64,000 nt of DNA from Diprion similis (GCF_021155765.1 NC_060105.1:12743001-12807000), one strand, 5' to 3'. Counted from the stretch's first letter, positions 1-12,883 are shown. The notes: generated by a model not told the origin, from the letters alone. A program made the numbers and translations.

Positions 1-115
1 TTCGGATACGTGACTTTCATTTGAAGACGTTTCATTAAGAATAACAATTCAGAGGTTTTCCATGCAGATAGGCGAACACGAATCAACATTAAATACGTTG
101 ATCGGATTTATTTCA

Positions 116-3100
116 TTACGAATCTTCTCGGAGGGCGCCCGATTCTTCCGCACCTGCCGGAGTCTCTCTTTCGCGATTCCAGATATCTCCGTAAATCCTG
201 GTGTACGGATTGCCCAAATCTAGGTAAAACTGAAATGTGTTTCCATGCCACCATCGTGGCGTTATATCATGCAACGTGGAAACAAAATCATTCGGTTATA
301 CATTGTATACATAGTCAGGTGTTTCACATTTCGAAAATTGTTGACTTTCCTACGGGCGCGTGAAAAAAATTCTTGCTTCTGGTCTGAATAGAAACGTCAA
401 AACGACTGATCACTGCAGCACCGGTTTTGAAGTGTGTAAGAACTATTTTTTTAAACTAGTGTTAAATAGATATTAGCAAACCTTTGACACGTATTATCTT
501 TTTCATATTGTACCAAGGAACACGTTACGGCCGAAAATGATTATCTAAAGCGCATAACAAAGGAATAGCGATATAGAACGCCAAGAATTACACGATACAT
601 TTCTCTCTAAGACTCAAGAAAGACAAGTTGTGTTGAAAATTTGCGGATATCAATTTTTTACGTTTATAGAAAAATATTTTTTCACACGCTAAAACTGGTG
701 CCACAGTGCTCAGTCTTTTTGAGGCTTATTTTCAGACCTGAAGGGAACATTTTTTGCATACGCCCGAAGGGATATTGAAAATTTTTTGAATGTGAATCAC
801 ACTGTTGAATACACAAATAAGTGTTGTATTTTACAATTTATCATGTATAATTGATGCAGATAATTTAGCAGGTAACGATGAATATACTTGCAAATTTTAC
901 AAGCGATTGAGCTTACCGTTTTTACATGCTCTTCAATTAACGCGGAAATGTCGATCTTCAGCCTCTCGAACGACGGTCGTTCCGCTGGCTCCACTTTCCA
1001 GCAGCGAAGCATCATTTGGTAACTTAAGTACAAGTAAAAAACCTTGGTTTAAAACATCCCTATGAGTTTCGTATAGTATAGATATTTCGTGTGCGCTGAT
1101 GATTCGGATGAAATCGGCTCTTGCCACTCACATGCTTCTGGACGCGTATTGCGGTTTCTCCATACGATAACCTTCGGCCAGTTTTTGGCACATTTCCTCG
1201 GGTCTTATCAGGGGGTAAGGAGTTCTCGCTAAGGAGAACAGTTCCCACAAAACCACCCCGAAAGACCAGACGTCCGATTTGGTAGAAAATACTCGATCTC
1301 TCAGCGACTCGATGGCCATCCACTTGACAGGAAGAGGACCGTTTTCCGTGCTCGTCTGATTCTCTTCTTCCCTGAGAGACTTGGACAAACCAAAGTCACA
1401 GATCTTCACCACGTTGTCATCGGTTAGAAGTATATTTCTCGTTGCCAAGTCACCGTGTATTATCTGAAACACGAATAATTGCAGACTCCATTCTACGCAC
1501 CAATGTCAGTACAGACTTGGGTGATTTTTCATGTTGGTCGAAGGCTAGCGAATAAAACCACGTGTGAAGTATGTCAGCATTTGGGACTGCTGTTACAAAA
1601 AGATGACGGTCGTGAATTTTTTCATACTTTTTTCTCGCTGATATACTGCATGCCACACGAGACCTGCCAAGCCCAACACACCAAGTCGGACGTGCATGTC
1701 GGTCTTGAGTTGAAATCTGTCTGATCACCTGGATACTTCAATGGCGCGGTGAGTCGCAATAGACTACCACTAGTGGAACAGTCTTCTACTCTCGCATTTG
1801 TAGTCGTGGAAGTAATGTCACTCGGGCAGTTGACTATTGTTGAATTACCGTCGCAATCTCTATCCGTGTTTATACTGCATAAATAACACAATAAAATTAA
1901 GCTACAGTTTGGATTGTGAAATAATGCACTCGTTTCTCACGAATCCTCTGGACAGAAGCGTAACCGTTTTGACGATGACGGTTAGTTTTCGGAGATTCAT
2001 CGCAATTTAGTTACGACAAGATAAATTGATTGGCTCATATCAAGTCATGATATCCTCCCGAGACCAATCGAAAATAAGTGATTAAAACTCTGGTCCTAAA
2101 GGTGGAAATCGATTCGAAGTCAACTGTAGCTATCATCAAACAAATCATACATCATGAAAAGAATAAATAGAGACGCAACAAAGATGGTTCGGAAATCACC
2201 AACATTTATGTCAGTGTTGGGTCAGATGACTTACCCAACGTCATCGATATTCATCGCGTCTTCACAGGCAGCCGAAACGCTGATTTTTTCCCCGGAACTA
2301 TTCAATTGATTGACAAAGTTGACTCTGCGTCGTATCAAGTAGTCGTGCAAATTCCCGTATCGGCAGTATTCGACGATGACTAACAGTTCTCCTATCGAAA
2401 TCCAACGGAATACGTGAGTGTTATTCTTCATGACGTCGTATGGTGTGACGACAGACTCATTACCCATCAATCACCTACTCCGACTCACCCAAATCAATAT
2501 TTTTGGTACACGCGCCGAGGAGGTTGACGATGTTCAGATGTTGACCCAGGTAAACGAGAATCTTGAGTTCGCGATAAAGGGCCTTCATGCACTTCAGGTT
2601 GGCCGTCGGTCGGACCGTCTTGACGGCAACTGTCGTGACTGTTTCGCGTGATGAAATCGTTTTTGCATGTCCCATCCTCACTACGCCGAATGCACCACTT
2701 CCTAGTACTTCGTCTGAAAGGTAAATAGTATGCATGACGGACCACCGATTAGTTGTACTTGAAAAAACTTCGACAGAGCGAGTTGGGTATCGGACAAAGG
2801 GTCTGGGTCGGATAAGCATGACGAAAAGACCTGAAACTATTTTGCGGAACATCAAGTGAATGATTTCACGTCAGAAAGAATATGTCAATTGACTGAAAAA
2901 TCTCATCCTTCGATACTTGATCCTTATTTATAAATACCGCGTGTCTTGTTTGGTATTCAGTTTCTACTACTGGGGAAGAAATAAAGCAGTGGATTACCGA
3001 GTTTGAGGAGATCCCGTGGAAATTCCCATTTCTTGTTATACGGCAGTAACTCGGCCTGATCGCTCACAGCCAATTCTGGATCTAGAGAAATCCGGGCCCT

Positions 3101-6100
3101 GAAATTGAAGTTCTCCAGTCGTGCTTTTATGATTTTTCGCTTCAGTGCCTGTACAACAAAGTCAGAGCCATTTTCCATGTTAACGAATTAATGATTTCGT
3201 TTATCGTGGCACGAGAGCCAAGACTGAATTTATCAGGGTATAAAGTACCTTTCTGCGATAGTTCCGAACCAGCATCGTTACAACGACGAAGACAAGGTGA
3301 ACAGCTATTGCTCCCGTGATCAGCCATATTTCATCTTCTATCACACTTGTGGAATCTGATAATCGGATAACGTAATTAAATCAATAATGCATTGTACCGT
3401 GGCATTTAAGAATGGCCCGTTACAAGGCCAAAAGTTTAAAGGAAACTCTCGTAAAACGCGTCCCTGGCAGGGTACTCCAACAAAACCTGATACAAAATGG
3501 GCAACAACTACTAGTCACTAATATTTTTCATTGTCAATTCTGTAATTCCGTGCCTTGGCGCAATCTAACCAGGTACCAGGACATCCACAATCCGGATCCA
3601 GTTTGATAGAGCCCTCGTTCCGAAGATCGACGCAGCCTTCCTATCGGTAAGGATTATAATCATTTCGCGTCATGGTCCGGAAACAATGAGTTGTTGTAAG
3701 ACGTCCTGTGACTGCATGATTTCGTTGAACAATTGATTCCGATAAATTATCGTTGAGCGACCTCGTAACTTTCGAATGAATATCTTTTGTATCTCTGATT
3801 TCTCCGATTCTTTTGTAGTTCCAAGGTAGAACTGCTTTTGTAATTTATCTGGTATTCTTGTATCGTTATCTTTTCTTCTGTTATATTCTTCATGTTTTTA
3901 AAATACCGTATTTTTTTGTTAATTTGAGTTTTGCTTATCGGAATCAGGTGTATTTAGTGTATTACTTTATCTCGTAAACCCTTTTCTAAATCTTTCACTA
4001 TCATAGTTTTATAATCGCTCGTTAATTATGAATCCGAATTTCTTTGTTAGTTTTACCTCGTACCTTTGACTGATGTAAATTATTAATTCAACCACTGTCA
4101 TCAATATTCTGTCGTCTAAGCTACCGATCTTTCATAATTGAAACGCCGAAGCGTCTGGTGCCAACGAATATCTTTTATTGTCGCTCATCAGAATTCCGAA
4201 TACTTACAGAATCGCGCCAAAGTGTCAACGGCAAATCCTCAGCTGAGGGTTACAGAAAGTTAGCGTTACAACATGTAATATGTTATACGTATTACATAAT
4301 AAGTAAAGTATGACAAATACGTTCTCTCATACGTCCCAACTTCTTGTCAACACACATGCAAATGGATTGCGATTTAAACTTCGCAGCTGAACATAAGCAA
4401 GAAGCCGAAAAATGTCACGCATTCTACCAGTTTAGTTACAGAAATACAATGATGATCAACCAATTCTAAAGAAAGTGAGTGATGTCGAGTCTTCTTTGTA
4501 TTCCCACTAGAATTCTTTGATATCTCCCTGTCATACCTGTGACGTGTATAAAAGCTTTTCGTTCTTCGCTCCAATTACCGCATTGCGTTTTGTAATCGCT
4601 GCAGGCCGCTACTTTGAATCGATGAGTCGTGTTCGGCGGTAGATTTTTGAATGTATGAGAATTCTCAGTTTTGTTCACGTACAGTTCTTTCTGGAAGTCT
4701 CCGTTGTCCAACGCTAATTTGTAGTAATAAATGCGGTCTTCGAAGTTCGCTGGTGGTGCGTTCCACGCAATCGTTGCTGAAGCAACTCCCGTTTCGACTA
4801 CCGAAACATTCGGGGTGAATTTCGGATCTGGAAATTTCAAGTTTCATCATATTTTTCCTCGCCAATGTATACCCGTTATTGTAATATCAATACCTCTGTC
4901 TTTCGGGACGATATCTTTCAACCAGAAAGTTTCGCCAGGTTGACACCAAACCTCGGTGCATAATCTTAATTCAAACGTATAAGCGGCTGAAGTTCTCAGA
5001 TTCTCAAATTTTCTATAAGTGTTTCCGATGACTTCTGATTTCATCAACCTCAATCCTTCCCTGCTGTTTGACTCGTACATAATAACCTTGTACCGCTCAA
5101 AGCAATTTTCTATCTCCAGAGGTGGCTCCGGCCATTCAATCGTTATTGAATCAACAGACGTTTCTCTAACCGAAACGATTGGAAGGTATAGAGGTTCTGC
5201 ATAAAAATGAATCACAGTGAATTCCCTTACATAAATACGAAATCGGTTTGCACAGATTTCATCGAATAAAGTGACAAAAATAAATATTCAAATTTATTTC
5301 CATACATGTTTAAAAAATCTCTGATTATACAAAAATGAACGGAGTTTCTCGAAGCAGTTTAAAAATTTTCCCAGCGAGAGTGATATTTATTACCGCTATG
5401 TGTAATTTTGAATGAATTGAGAGGCTACTATACCTATACTTCTCTTCAGCGTCTTTGTTGGTCCGGAAAAAGTAACAACATTTCCTGAATATTTCAATCC
5501 CCAAATAAATTTGAACCAGTAGTCTGTGTCTTCATTCAATCTCTCCGCAATATAGACACCACTGAGGAACTTAACTGACGTCTGATACACGTCACGCCAT
5601 TCGCGTGATTCGTTTTCCTGGGATTCAATGCGAAGCGACGTAACCAAATCCTCACAAAGAAAACATGAAATCTTCCATTTCACACAAATCTCATTCTGAT
5701 TCAAAGCAACGAGAGGCAACTGTACATAGTTCACATTCCTATCAACAGAAAGTATAATGCCACTGCTTGTTGTCAAGTTTTCGTCATCATTTGCCCAGCA
5801 TTCGTAAGTTCCTTCATCTCTCTTTAAGAAGTTTGGGAAATATAGACTCGTTCTTGAATACGTCTTGTTGTAGCACCAAGTTTCGGTGAGTGTCTTTAAG
5901 TTCTCCTCGCTTGTCGGTCGCCCTCTGATTTTTCGCCACCCAAAGTCAGCGACAGATCCCAGCATGTCGCACGCTAGAGCCGTTGGATTTCCTTCAATTC
6001 CCCTTACCAATGTGGCATCCGGAATAGTCCGACCTAGCACAAAGTACAGAAAACCTGGAAAGGGTGTGTGAGGTTGTCCATGCCAACTGACATTCAGGTT

Positions 6101-6599
6101 ATTGACCCGCGGGGACTTTACCTTTACCAATTTCTTTTGAAACAGTTGTTTTTGGTCGAAGTGACCTGCTCATCAATTTGATGATGTTCATCTTACATTC
6201 AGCGCATCACATTAGCAATATGAATTTCCAAACAATAAAACATATTCCATATTTCTTCATTCTCAATCAGTCATGGCTCTGAATAGGAAGAAGATATCGA
6301 CACACGCGAGTACGCCTTCTTTGTGTCGTATTGAAGTAAAGAAAAAAAAATTATGTATGAAGAACTATAGGACCTATTCTATACTGACGTGGCGTGGATG
6401 CAACTCCAGTAATGCGGATATCATGACTTGAAAATTCGGTCAACAATTTCATGTTCTCAATTAGATTTTTAACATCACTTTCTCTCCGAGTGCCTCAATA
6501 TTTCCACTTACCTGTGTTTTTAGAATTACCTGCAGCCAACACGAGACAACCAAATAGTAATGGTATCACCATCAGCAGGGCTCGAGGATCCCGCGACAT
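116..6599 (-). CDS. tor: Receptor tyrosine kinase with split kinase domain, Torso-like (12 exons, complete)
   Basis: Exons (minus strand, 5' to 3'): 6599-6512, 6165-5434, 5196-4894, 4827-4537, 3355-3249, 3148-2998, 2713-2489, 2391-2235, 1874-1628, 1463-1132, 1022-917, 229-116. All have GT/AG borders; phases agree and sum to 2853 nt, 950 residues. The start is MSRDPRALL followed by a hydrophobic signal peptide. Order: an Ig-like domain (…YECWAND), about three fibronectin-III-like domains to residue 470, a membrane helix (about 481-500), the juxtamembrane motif YNKKWEFPRD, glycine loop GSGAFG (562-567), VAVK lysine (589), a kinase insert, catalytic loop HGDLATRN (770-777), DFG (790-792) and the tail motif FYLDLGNP. 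A split kinase with these motifs is PDGFR/VEGFR-like. Length and the FN3 ectodomain fit Torso, receptor for Trunk/PTTH, better than seven-Ig Pvr. HGD replaces the usual HRD. The kinase call is secure; Torso versus another insect class III/V receptor is inference. Confidence 0.72.
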
Positions 6600-8880
6600 G
6601 ACGTCCGTTCGCCGTACACCGTGAATCGCGGATTCTTTTCGACTGCGGAACTTCACTTTACCAACTATACTCAAAGCATTCAACGTGTAGGAAAGGGCAA
6701 AATGGGTTACAGTATTAGCGCAAACATACGTCAACTCTGATAAAAAGGCTAAAATAAGAATCGTGGTTTACCGTAAAAACACTAATCTCTCGCTGAAGTC
6801 GGTAAATACGCAGTGGAAAGGTTCCTAGTCCTTGACGCCCAATGCTTGTTATCAGCGAAAAGTGAGCCGATAACTAAATCTTGTGGTGAAGGTCGAAATC
6901 TGGAGAAATTATTCTGCATATTCTCCTCATCGACCATCTTACTGTTTGTTTCCTGTAAGTTTGTCGTGTCACGAATTCCCACGCCCGACTCAGTGCGACG
7001 ACTCCATTGGTAACGAACATCACGTTATTGCCAAGATCTCCATTCCATTGGACACGGTCGTGAATTCTCCTGAACAAAAAGCAACTGTAGATGAATTATG
7101 AATGATGTCTGCACTAATTTTCTTGTCTACTATGTTCCAATTAGGTATTTCTGAATGACTCGAATCGCTACAGCCGGGACAGCGAACAAGATATATACAC
7201 GTAATCTCGAGACGCCAAAGATGTTCAATCAGTTATAAACCAATATTTGTTTTTTATAATTCTCAATAATATTCAATTTTTCTTACATTTTCCTTTTCTT
7301 CCGGTTTTCAAGCCTTCTCTGGTGAGAAAACGTTGAAAAAATTACAAGCGGATGTTACCTCACTACTTTCCCACCGTCGCACAGTCACTATACACCCTGC
7401 ATCCTCTCCTCATCTTCGCCAACTCAGCTCATCCCTGCACTGTAATCAGCGAGTCTTACACGGCTCTGTAAGCTCGTCACTTCTATCCTAACCTTGACAC
7501 GGGTCACGTATAACCTCTTTTTCGAGACCCGACTCCTACACGTCGACCATTGCGACATATCAATTCCTATATCAAAGCTAATAAATCAACCACATCATTT
7601 CGAGCACCTCTTCAATCACTCCCTGCATTGAGAGTAATCGCACCCAAGTGCATGATCGACGGTACGAATCCTAAAAATAGCCAATAACACCTGGGCTGGT
7701 GTAGATAAGTTTGCGGTTGCTGCTGATCGCAATCTCGATCTGCGTGTTTTACCCCGTAATATTCTGCGTGCAATGCTTCGCATTTTCTACGAAAGACGAG
7801 TGTTTAACGCGCAAAATTTCTGATGTCACACTAACGGGTGACAGCCTCATCGCGAGCGTACACCGACTGATCGAGTGTGTACCTAACAAATCAAAAATTC
7901 GCCACGGACGAAAGCCCTGCATCAAGAGTCTCCAATTTCAATAATATAGTGACACTCTGGTGCTACCGAACTTCACTACTTCATATCGTTTTGCGATATA
8001 CCAAACATTGGACATACCGACCCGGCTCTTTTTGGACCCCCGCAGCGCCGTTGGAACGTGAATCTTGACGAACGTGAATCAAGACTTGCCCGTTCTACCC
8101 CATAATACGGGAGTCTTTTTACTATACCTATATCATTGCTGCAACATTTTATTACGTCATACTGGATTTTTGTAAATTTTTTAGATTTTTCCGAACCATT
8201 TTACGATTTGCAATTTTTTTATCAGCAAACTGAAGAGCAAAAAAGGTGGTCTTACGAAAAGTCTGGAATATTCTCAGCAATCTGGTGTGAAACATGAAAA
8301 TGTTTCAGCAACTGTACATTATAAGCCACATAAGCAAAACGACTCCCACTTCTAATTTGTATAACTTTATTTTTACCAGAAGAAGCTTGAAAACAATAAG
8401 AAGGAAAAATCTCCACACTCCGGCTTCAAGCATAAAAATTTTTGTATCTCACACATGATTTTTCAGAATTTTTTCAGATTTTGTCAGATTTTTAAATTAT
8501 GTCGATCAATAAGATCGTTTTGTTCAATTGTGGAAAATTTGAAGCGTGCGAAAAAATATAAAAAAAATAAATTAGCGAAGTGAGAACAATCATATAAAAA
8601 ATTGCGGGTCAAATTCCATAAGTCAAAGAAGTGTACGTAGGTCGAAATAAGCTGGACTACCCCATAAGCAAACATTTAAAAAACCGAAGATTCTTTTTCA
8701 ACATTAAAACGTATGATAAAAATGAGTCAAGGAACATGATGGGTCAAGAACATATAAATAATCTCACCTCGACGAATAAAGAATATGATTTGCTTAGAGA
8801 AATCGATATGAATAGTCTTATCTCTAAATTTGCATACATTAAATCCAGAAAAGATTATTTGTAATAGTTCTGTTTTATTC
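6600..8880. other. Spacer upstream of the receptor kinase gene, no gene seen
   Basis: This should hold the receptor's 5' UTR and promoter, but no clear TATA box or initiator stands out. Around 7350-7700 the plus strand becomes pyrimidine-rich and carries AATAAA-like words, a texture seen in LTR ends; no termini or target duplication could be found. Short frames here (for example 7711-7944 and 8631-8864) start at TTG or GTG and resemble nothing I know. The lower end may include the 3' untranslated end of the neighbouring LINE. Confidence 0.4.
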
Positions 8881-9550
8881 AACACCCTGATCTTACGAAC
8901 CTAAAGCAAACTGAAGGCCTCTTGATAGAATTTGCTACGGGCCCCGCGCTGGCTAATCCGGCACTGGTCGCATGTAGGGTCATCAACAACATTAATGCGA
9001 GCAAGAGATGCAGCTAGATGATAATGATTTGCTCGGCATCGATTGATAGTTACAATACTTTCTCGAGGTAGAGTAGTATTGTGAAACCATGGCGCACTTT
9101 TATCTTTATAGTATAACTCAAAGTATTTTCTTGCTTTATATAGACCTTGATTTTTGACAGTTTTTTCGAGTTTCAGAAATTGCGTTACGTTTAAAATTTT
9201 CATTATAGTCTGTGAACGGGGTTTGAGAAACATTAACTTTCGGCTTCTCCGTAGCAGATTTTGTAAGCAAATCGGCTTTTTCATTTCCTTGAATACCAAT
9301 GTGAGATGGTATCCGGAAAAACTTCAGGAAACGCTCTGGATTAGTATTGTGAAATAATTTATATTTTTGTTTTATTTGAAAGATGATAGGGTTAGTCTTG
9401 ACGCTAGGTTTAGTAGATTCAAGACTGAGTAGAGCACTCAGGAAATCAGAAAATATGAAAAAGTCTTTTTGTAACACCTGCATGGAAAGTGTCATTTTCG
9501 AGGGTCGTGTAGCGTGCGTTAAGTGCCTTATTCCTGGATAATAGAGTTGG

Positions 9551-9640
9551 CGCATGCGCGCATTCGATATGCTCTATTTCCCGGTGCGGAAGATTCTTAG
9601 CGCATGCGCACATTCGATATGCTCTATTTCCCGGTGCAGC
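9551..9640. repeat. Direct repeat, two copies of about 38 bp
   Basis: The phrase GCGCATGCGC, then a CATTCGATATGCTCTATTTC run and CCGGTGC, occurs twice, at about 9,552 and 9,600, with one or two differences. Each copy opens with a perfect GCGCATGCGC palindrome. Confidence 0.8.
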
Positions 9641-9823
9641 GTATTCTTGTCACCGACAACACAGTCGACAGCAACGCCATTTGGCTTGAGCGGCGTATGT
9701 ACGGTCTCGACTATTGCCTAACTTCAGGTTAGGACCCCGCCTCGCGCGCGGCACACTATACAATTCGACGTTGGTTTGCCTCTCAAATAACACTTTCCTA
9801 CGCATGTGTTACAAAAAATAGCG

Positions 9824-9941
9824 TGTGTAGCTAGTGCGTGAAGGCGATACCTGCCTCGTGTGATTGCAGCACTCGCCTGTCGGCTTGTGCTGCAAACTTC
9901 ACACCCGTCGGATATCGCCTGCTTCACGCACTAGCTACACA
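9824..9941. repeat. Long hairpin (118 nt) in the LINE insertion
   Basis: The left arm starts TGTGTAGCTAGTGCGTGAAG and the right arm ends with its complement, broken only by a 2-nt bulge. Inside, GTGTGA and CAGCAC pair again with GTGCTG and TCACAC, so the stem continues inward with a short loop. Each outer arm is about 28 nt. It could be a miniature fold-back element or a structured RNA; nothing shows transcription. Confidence 0.75.
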
Positions 9942-10437
9942 ATATACTATAATCTGGTATATGTAGGGAAATATCCACTGCGTGGTTTATAGCAATACAT
10001 TCAGCTGTATACACTGAGGCGTTATTATTAATACTTTTGGTTACTTGAATCGAACTGTTGTCAAGGAAACAAGCACAGCCAACAAGAGTGTTGCCTGAGA
10101 CTTTGCTACCATCGGTGTATATCGCTGAAACGTTACATTTTTCCAGGAATTGTTTGAATACAAGATTTGGGTTTACTGTTTTTTTTACAATTCTTGACCT
10201 AATTTAATATCGATGGGGATAGACGTTGTAACAATGTCGTAGTCGAATTCATATAAGCAATAATAATTTCTGAGACATACGGAGTCCAAGAGCTCGCTGG
10301 CCTTCTCTAGACAATCAACTAGTATTCTTTTACGTTTTCTTTCGTTTGGAGGTCGATATATCATTATTTTATGCATAAGTGACTTTTTAATCGATATAGT
10401 ATTGATGGCGTATCTGTTGCCCAAAAGCTTGGCTCGC

Positions 10438-11830
10438 TCAATTATTAGAGGAAGCTTGGATTCTGATAATAGAATGTTTGTCGGCATACTTCTTCGATAG
10501 CCTAGCGCAGCTCTTATGGCTGCAAACTGAATTTTTTCTAATTTTTTTTAATTTTTGTATTGAAGCCTTACGGATTGGAGAGTATATAAAAATAGCATAT
10601 TCAATAATAGAGCGAACATAGCTTTTATATAAGGTCGAAAGAGTGTATGGGTCGGTACCCCACCAGATTCCGCGGCAAAAATTTAACAATGTTTAGCGCT
10701 GAATTGCATTTCGTTTGTACTTTGTTTAAATGTGATTCGAACGTCATTTTATAATAAAAAATTACTCCAAGGAAACGGGCTGTTTCACTAGATTTAATGA
10801 TCAGATCAGATATTTTTATCTCAGTTTGGCCAGGTAGAATGTTTCTGTTGTTGAAGTGTACAAATTCAGTTTTTCTGGGTTTTAAGTCCAAGTTGAGATA
10901 GTACAAGTTTGTTTTGATGGTATTTATGGCCGTTTCTAAATTTTGTTTGCATTGTGAGAAAGGAACATTGACCGAAGAGCAAGAAACTTCTATGTCATCT
11001 GCGAATTGTGAAACTGTTACGTGTTCCGGAAGATTGTTAGTAATGTTTGATTCCTTTAAAAACTTTTCTTTTTTTTAGCCCTCTACGTCAGTGAAAATAG
11101 TACGTTCGTACGAAATAAATTTTATAAATTCAATGAGGTTAATTGAACAGTCTATGTCAGCTAGTTTAGTAAGAAAAATATCGATGTTAACATTGTTAAA
11201 TGCGCCAGATACATCTAAGAACGCTGTTAGTACGTCCTTTTTCTTTATCAAGGCTTTATCTACTTGGTAGGAGAGAAAAGCCAAATTGTCGTTGCAAGAG
11301 CGTCGTCCTTTTCGAAATCCAGATTGATTATCAGGGAGCAGATTTTCGCTCTCAATCTACCATTGAAGCCTGTTTTTTACCATTACTTCAAAGGTCTTGC
11401 ACAGGCAGGAAGTTAAAGCAATGGGGTGTACAGCCAATCCATCTGATTTATTGATTAAGTGAACAAAAGATTCTTTCCAACCAGTAGGAAAATCATTATG
11501 TGAGAACATTTCGTTGTATATATCAAGTATTAGTAGCCTAAATTTTAGGGGCATGCGTAGTAAAATTTCGTAGTCAAAACCGTCAAGTCCTGGGGATAAG
11601 CTTGTCTTACAGTGATTAAAGACAGCATTTAATACACAGAGAGTGAAAGAATTGTCGAAAAAATCGTTATTTTTACAAGAAGGAAGACATTTTGGATTAG
11701 TCATGGCCCAAGGTGGACTAATTGAATTGATGCACTTTATTTTACTTTCAAGAATCAAATCATGATTTATTGATTTTAAACTACTGACGTTTACCCAGTT
11801 ATTTTTAAAGATTTTGCATTTGTTCCAAAC
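10438..11830 (-). pseudogene. LINE reverse transcriptase domain (frameshifted)
   Basis: Successive minus-strand frames give RT landmarks in order. The fingers motif SPGLDGFDYEIL and GWKESFVHLINKSDG lie in 11758-11357, together with HPIALTSCLCKTFE. The palm motif AFLDVSGAFNNVNIDIF, which carries the first catalytic aspartate, is in 11284-11075. QFADDIEVSC, the YADD-box equivalent with both aspartates intact, reads at about 11008-10979. Thumb segments (KTEFVHFN, RFLGVIFYYKMTF) follow in 10906-10625, and a connector (TLYKSYVRSIIEYA) in 10689-10438. Several frameshifts separate these pieces, so the enzyme is dead as written although its catalytic residues survive. Confidence 0.85.
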
Positions 11831-12883
11831 CTAGGTAGGATTCGTGCGAATATTAATGCTCTGTGCAAAATTTTTAAAACACTCGGCCTTTTTCTTTCGA
11901 AAAGTACGTTTCGCTTCGTCAATGTCTCTTTGTTTTGATTCGTCGGGAGTGACAGTATTCAAGGGTAAGAGGTGATCTTTGATACGCGTTATCCTTAATT
12001 TAAGTTTTCTCTCTGTGACAAGGGCGTGTATGTTAGAGAGCATGGAGTGAAGGCTTTCGAGTTTGTCGGTGTATTCTAGTGCTATTTCTTTTATATTAGA
12101 GTTGCCACAGGTATTAGCGATAAAGAGGGGAAGTTCATCTTTGGTTATTGGATACTTGTCGGTGTTATCTACAATATGTTGAACAGCTGGTTCCAGAAGT
12201 TTGGCAACATCGTAGGGAGCCGTTTGAGCTGAGCTCTTCACTTTCTTGAGTTTTTGTCGATGTTTTTGCAATATTTAGCTAGATGCCCCTCTTCTTTACA
12301 GAGAAAGCAAGTTAGCTTTTCAGCAGAGAGGTATATCCAGAAGTTAGTGTCGTCGAAATTAATTTGCATGTTGTTAGGTAGTTTTTCAATTTCTTCTTGC
12401 TGGACATACATTTGTCTACGGAAACTAAGGATATGGGCGTATCCGGGTTCATTCACTCCTGCTCTAATTGAAGTGATTTGTGAGACAGGAGAGATGTTTA
12501 ACTTGTTTAGCTCGCCTTCTATAACTAAATGCGGTATAGTTGGACATACGTTGGATATTATGATGCGTTTAGCTTTAACGATTAGTGGTCGTACAGTGAG
12601 AAGAGTGTTACCGATTTTAACCTTAGTTTCTTCATCGACGAGTTTATCAACAAGCACTTTACTGTTTAAATAGAAACATATTCTGCTATGAGAAATACGC
12701 GATACGTAATGTTCGAAGGATTTACTAATGTACCTAGTGCAACTGTATATTCTTGGACAGTATGTTCTTCAATAGCATCTAAAACCATAGCTTGTTCTTT
12801 AGTAGGAAATAAACTTGGTTAACTATTCTTGCAAAAGAAACGTTGTTTTTAACTTTCTGGGGTTGATTCTCGGTAGGAGGCAT
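11831..12883 (-). pseudogene. LINE ORF1 (gag-like, zinc knuckle) running into the endonuclease-RT linker
   Basis: A plausible start, MPPTENQPQ, lies at 12883. The main frame (12657-12238) holds a gag-like fold region (ISNVCPTIPHLVIEGELNKL) and then the knuckle CFLCKEEGHLAKYC near 12300, in the CX2CX4HX4C pattern of RNA-binding gag proteins. A frameshift at about 12,265 moves to the next frame (12271-11831). That frame begins with the helical tail usual after the knuckle and then runs straight into AKRTFRKKKAECFKNFAQS, the basic linker that normally follows the endonuclease in ORF2. The endonuclease, normally several hundred residues, is therefore missing. Decayed and not expected to be expressed. 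Confidence 0.75.

Larger units (their letters stand above)
9500..9945. mobile_element. GC-rich insertion inside the LINE RNase H
   Basis: RNase H coding stops at about 9,945 and resumes at about 9,490, with some 450 bp of unrelated sequence between; in intact RNase H the two blocks lie about 10-20 residues apart. The insert holds a direct repeat and a strong hairpin, annotated separately. The segment near 9,790-9,818 also resembles, in inverse orientation, the LINE sequence at 9,466-9,495, so part of the insert may be a rearranged copy of its own flank. Target duplications were not found, so the exact borders are uncertain. Confidence 0.55.
8901..10190 (-). pseudogene. LINE RNase H and C-terminal segment, interrupted by an insertion
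   Basis: At about 10,190-9,950 the minus strand reads an RNase H start: AIYTDGSKVSG, with the first catalytic aspartate, then VYTAECIAINHAVD with the glutamate. The frame then runs into unrelated, more GC-rich DNA and resumes near 9,490-9,466 with FFIFSDFLSALLSLES, which has the third acidic residue, and IPSHIGIQGNEKADLL near 9,300, the usual RNase H end. The C-terminal part (9299-8901) keeps CRANHYHLAASLARI and a TCDQC cysteine pair of the kind found at LINE ORF2 ends. Two catalytic blocks and the terminal motif make the RNase H assignment firm. Confidence 0.82.

Noticed and set aside
116..6599. Pvr (seven-Ig PDGF/VEGF receptor) as identity of the receptor kinase
   Set aside because: Only one Ig-like domain and about three FN3-like domains are coded and the joined protein is 950 residues; Pvr proteins are much longer. 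Kept as an alternative only.
7711..7944. 77-codon ORF with a hydrophobic start
   Set aside because: Begins with TTG, has no ATG near, and no splice acceptor gives it a plausible upstream exon; the signal-peptide look may be chance.
12254..12673. 139-codon plus-strand ORF
   Set aside because: It is the antisense shadow of the LINE gag-like frame.
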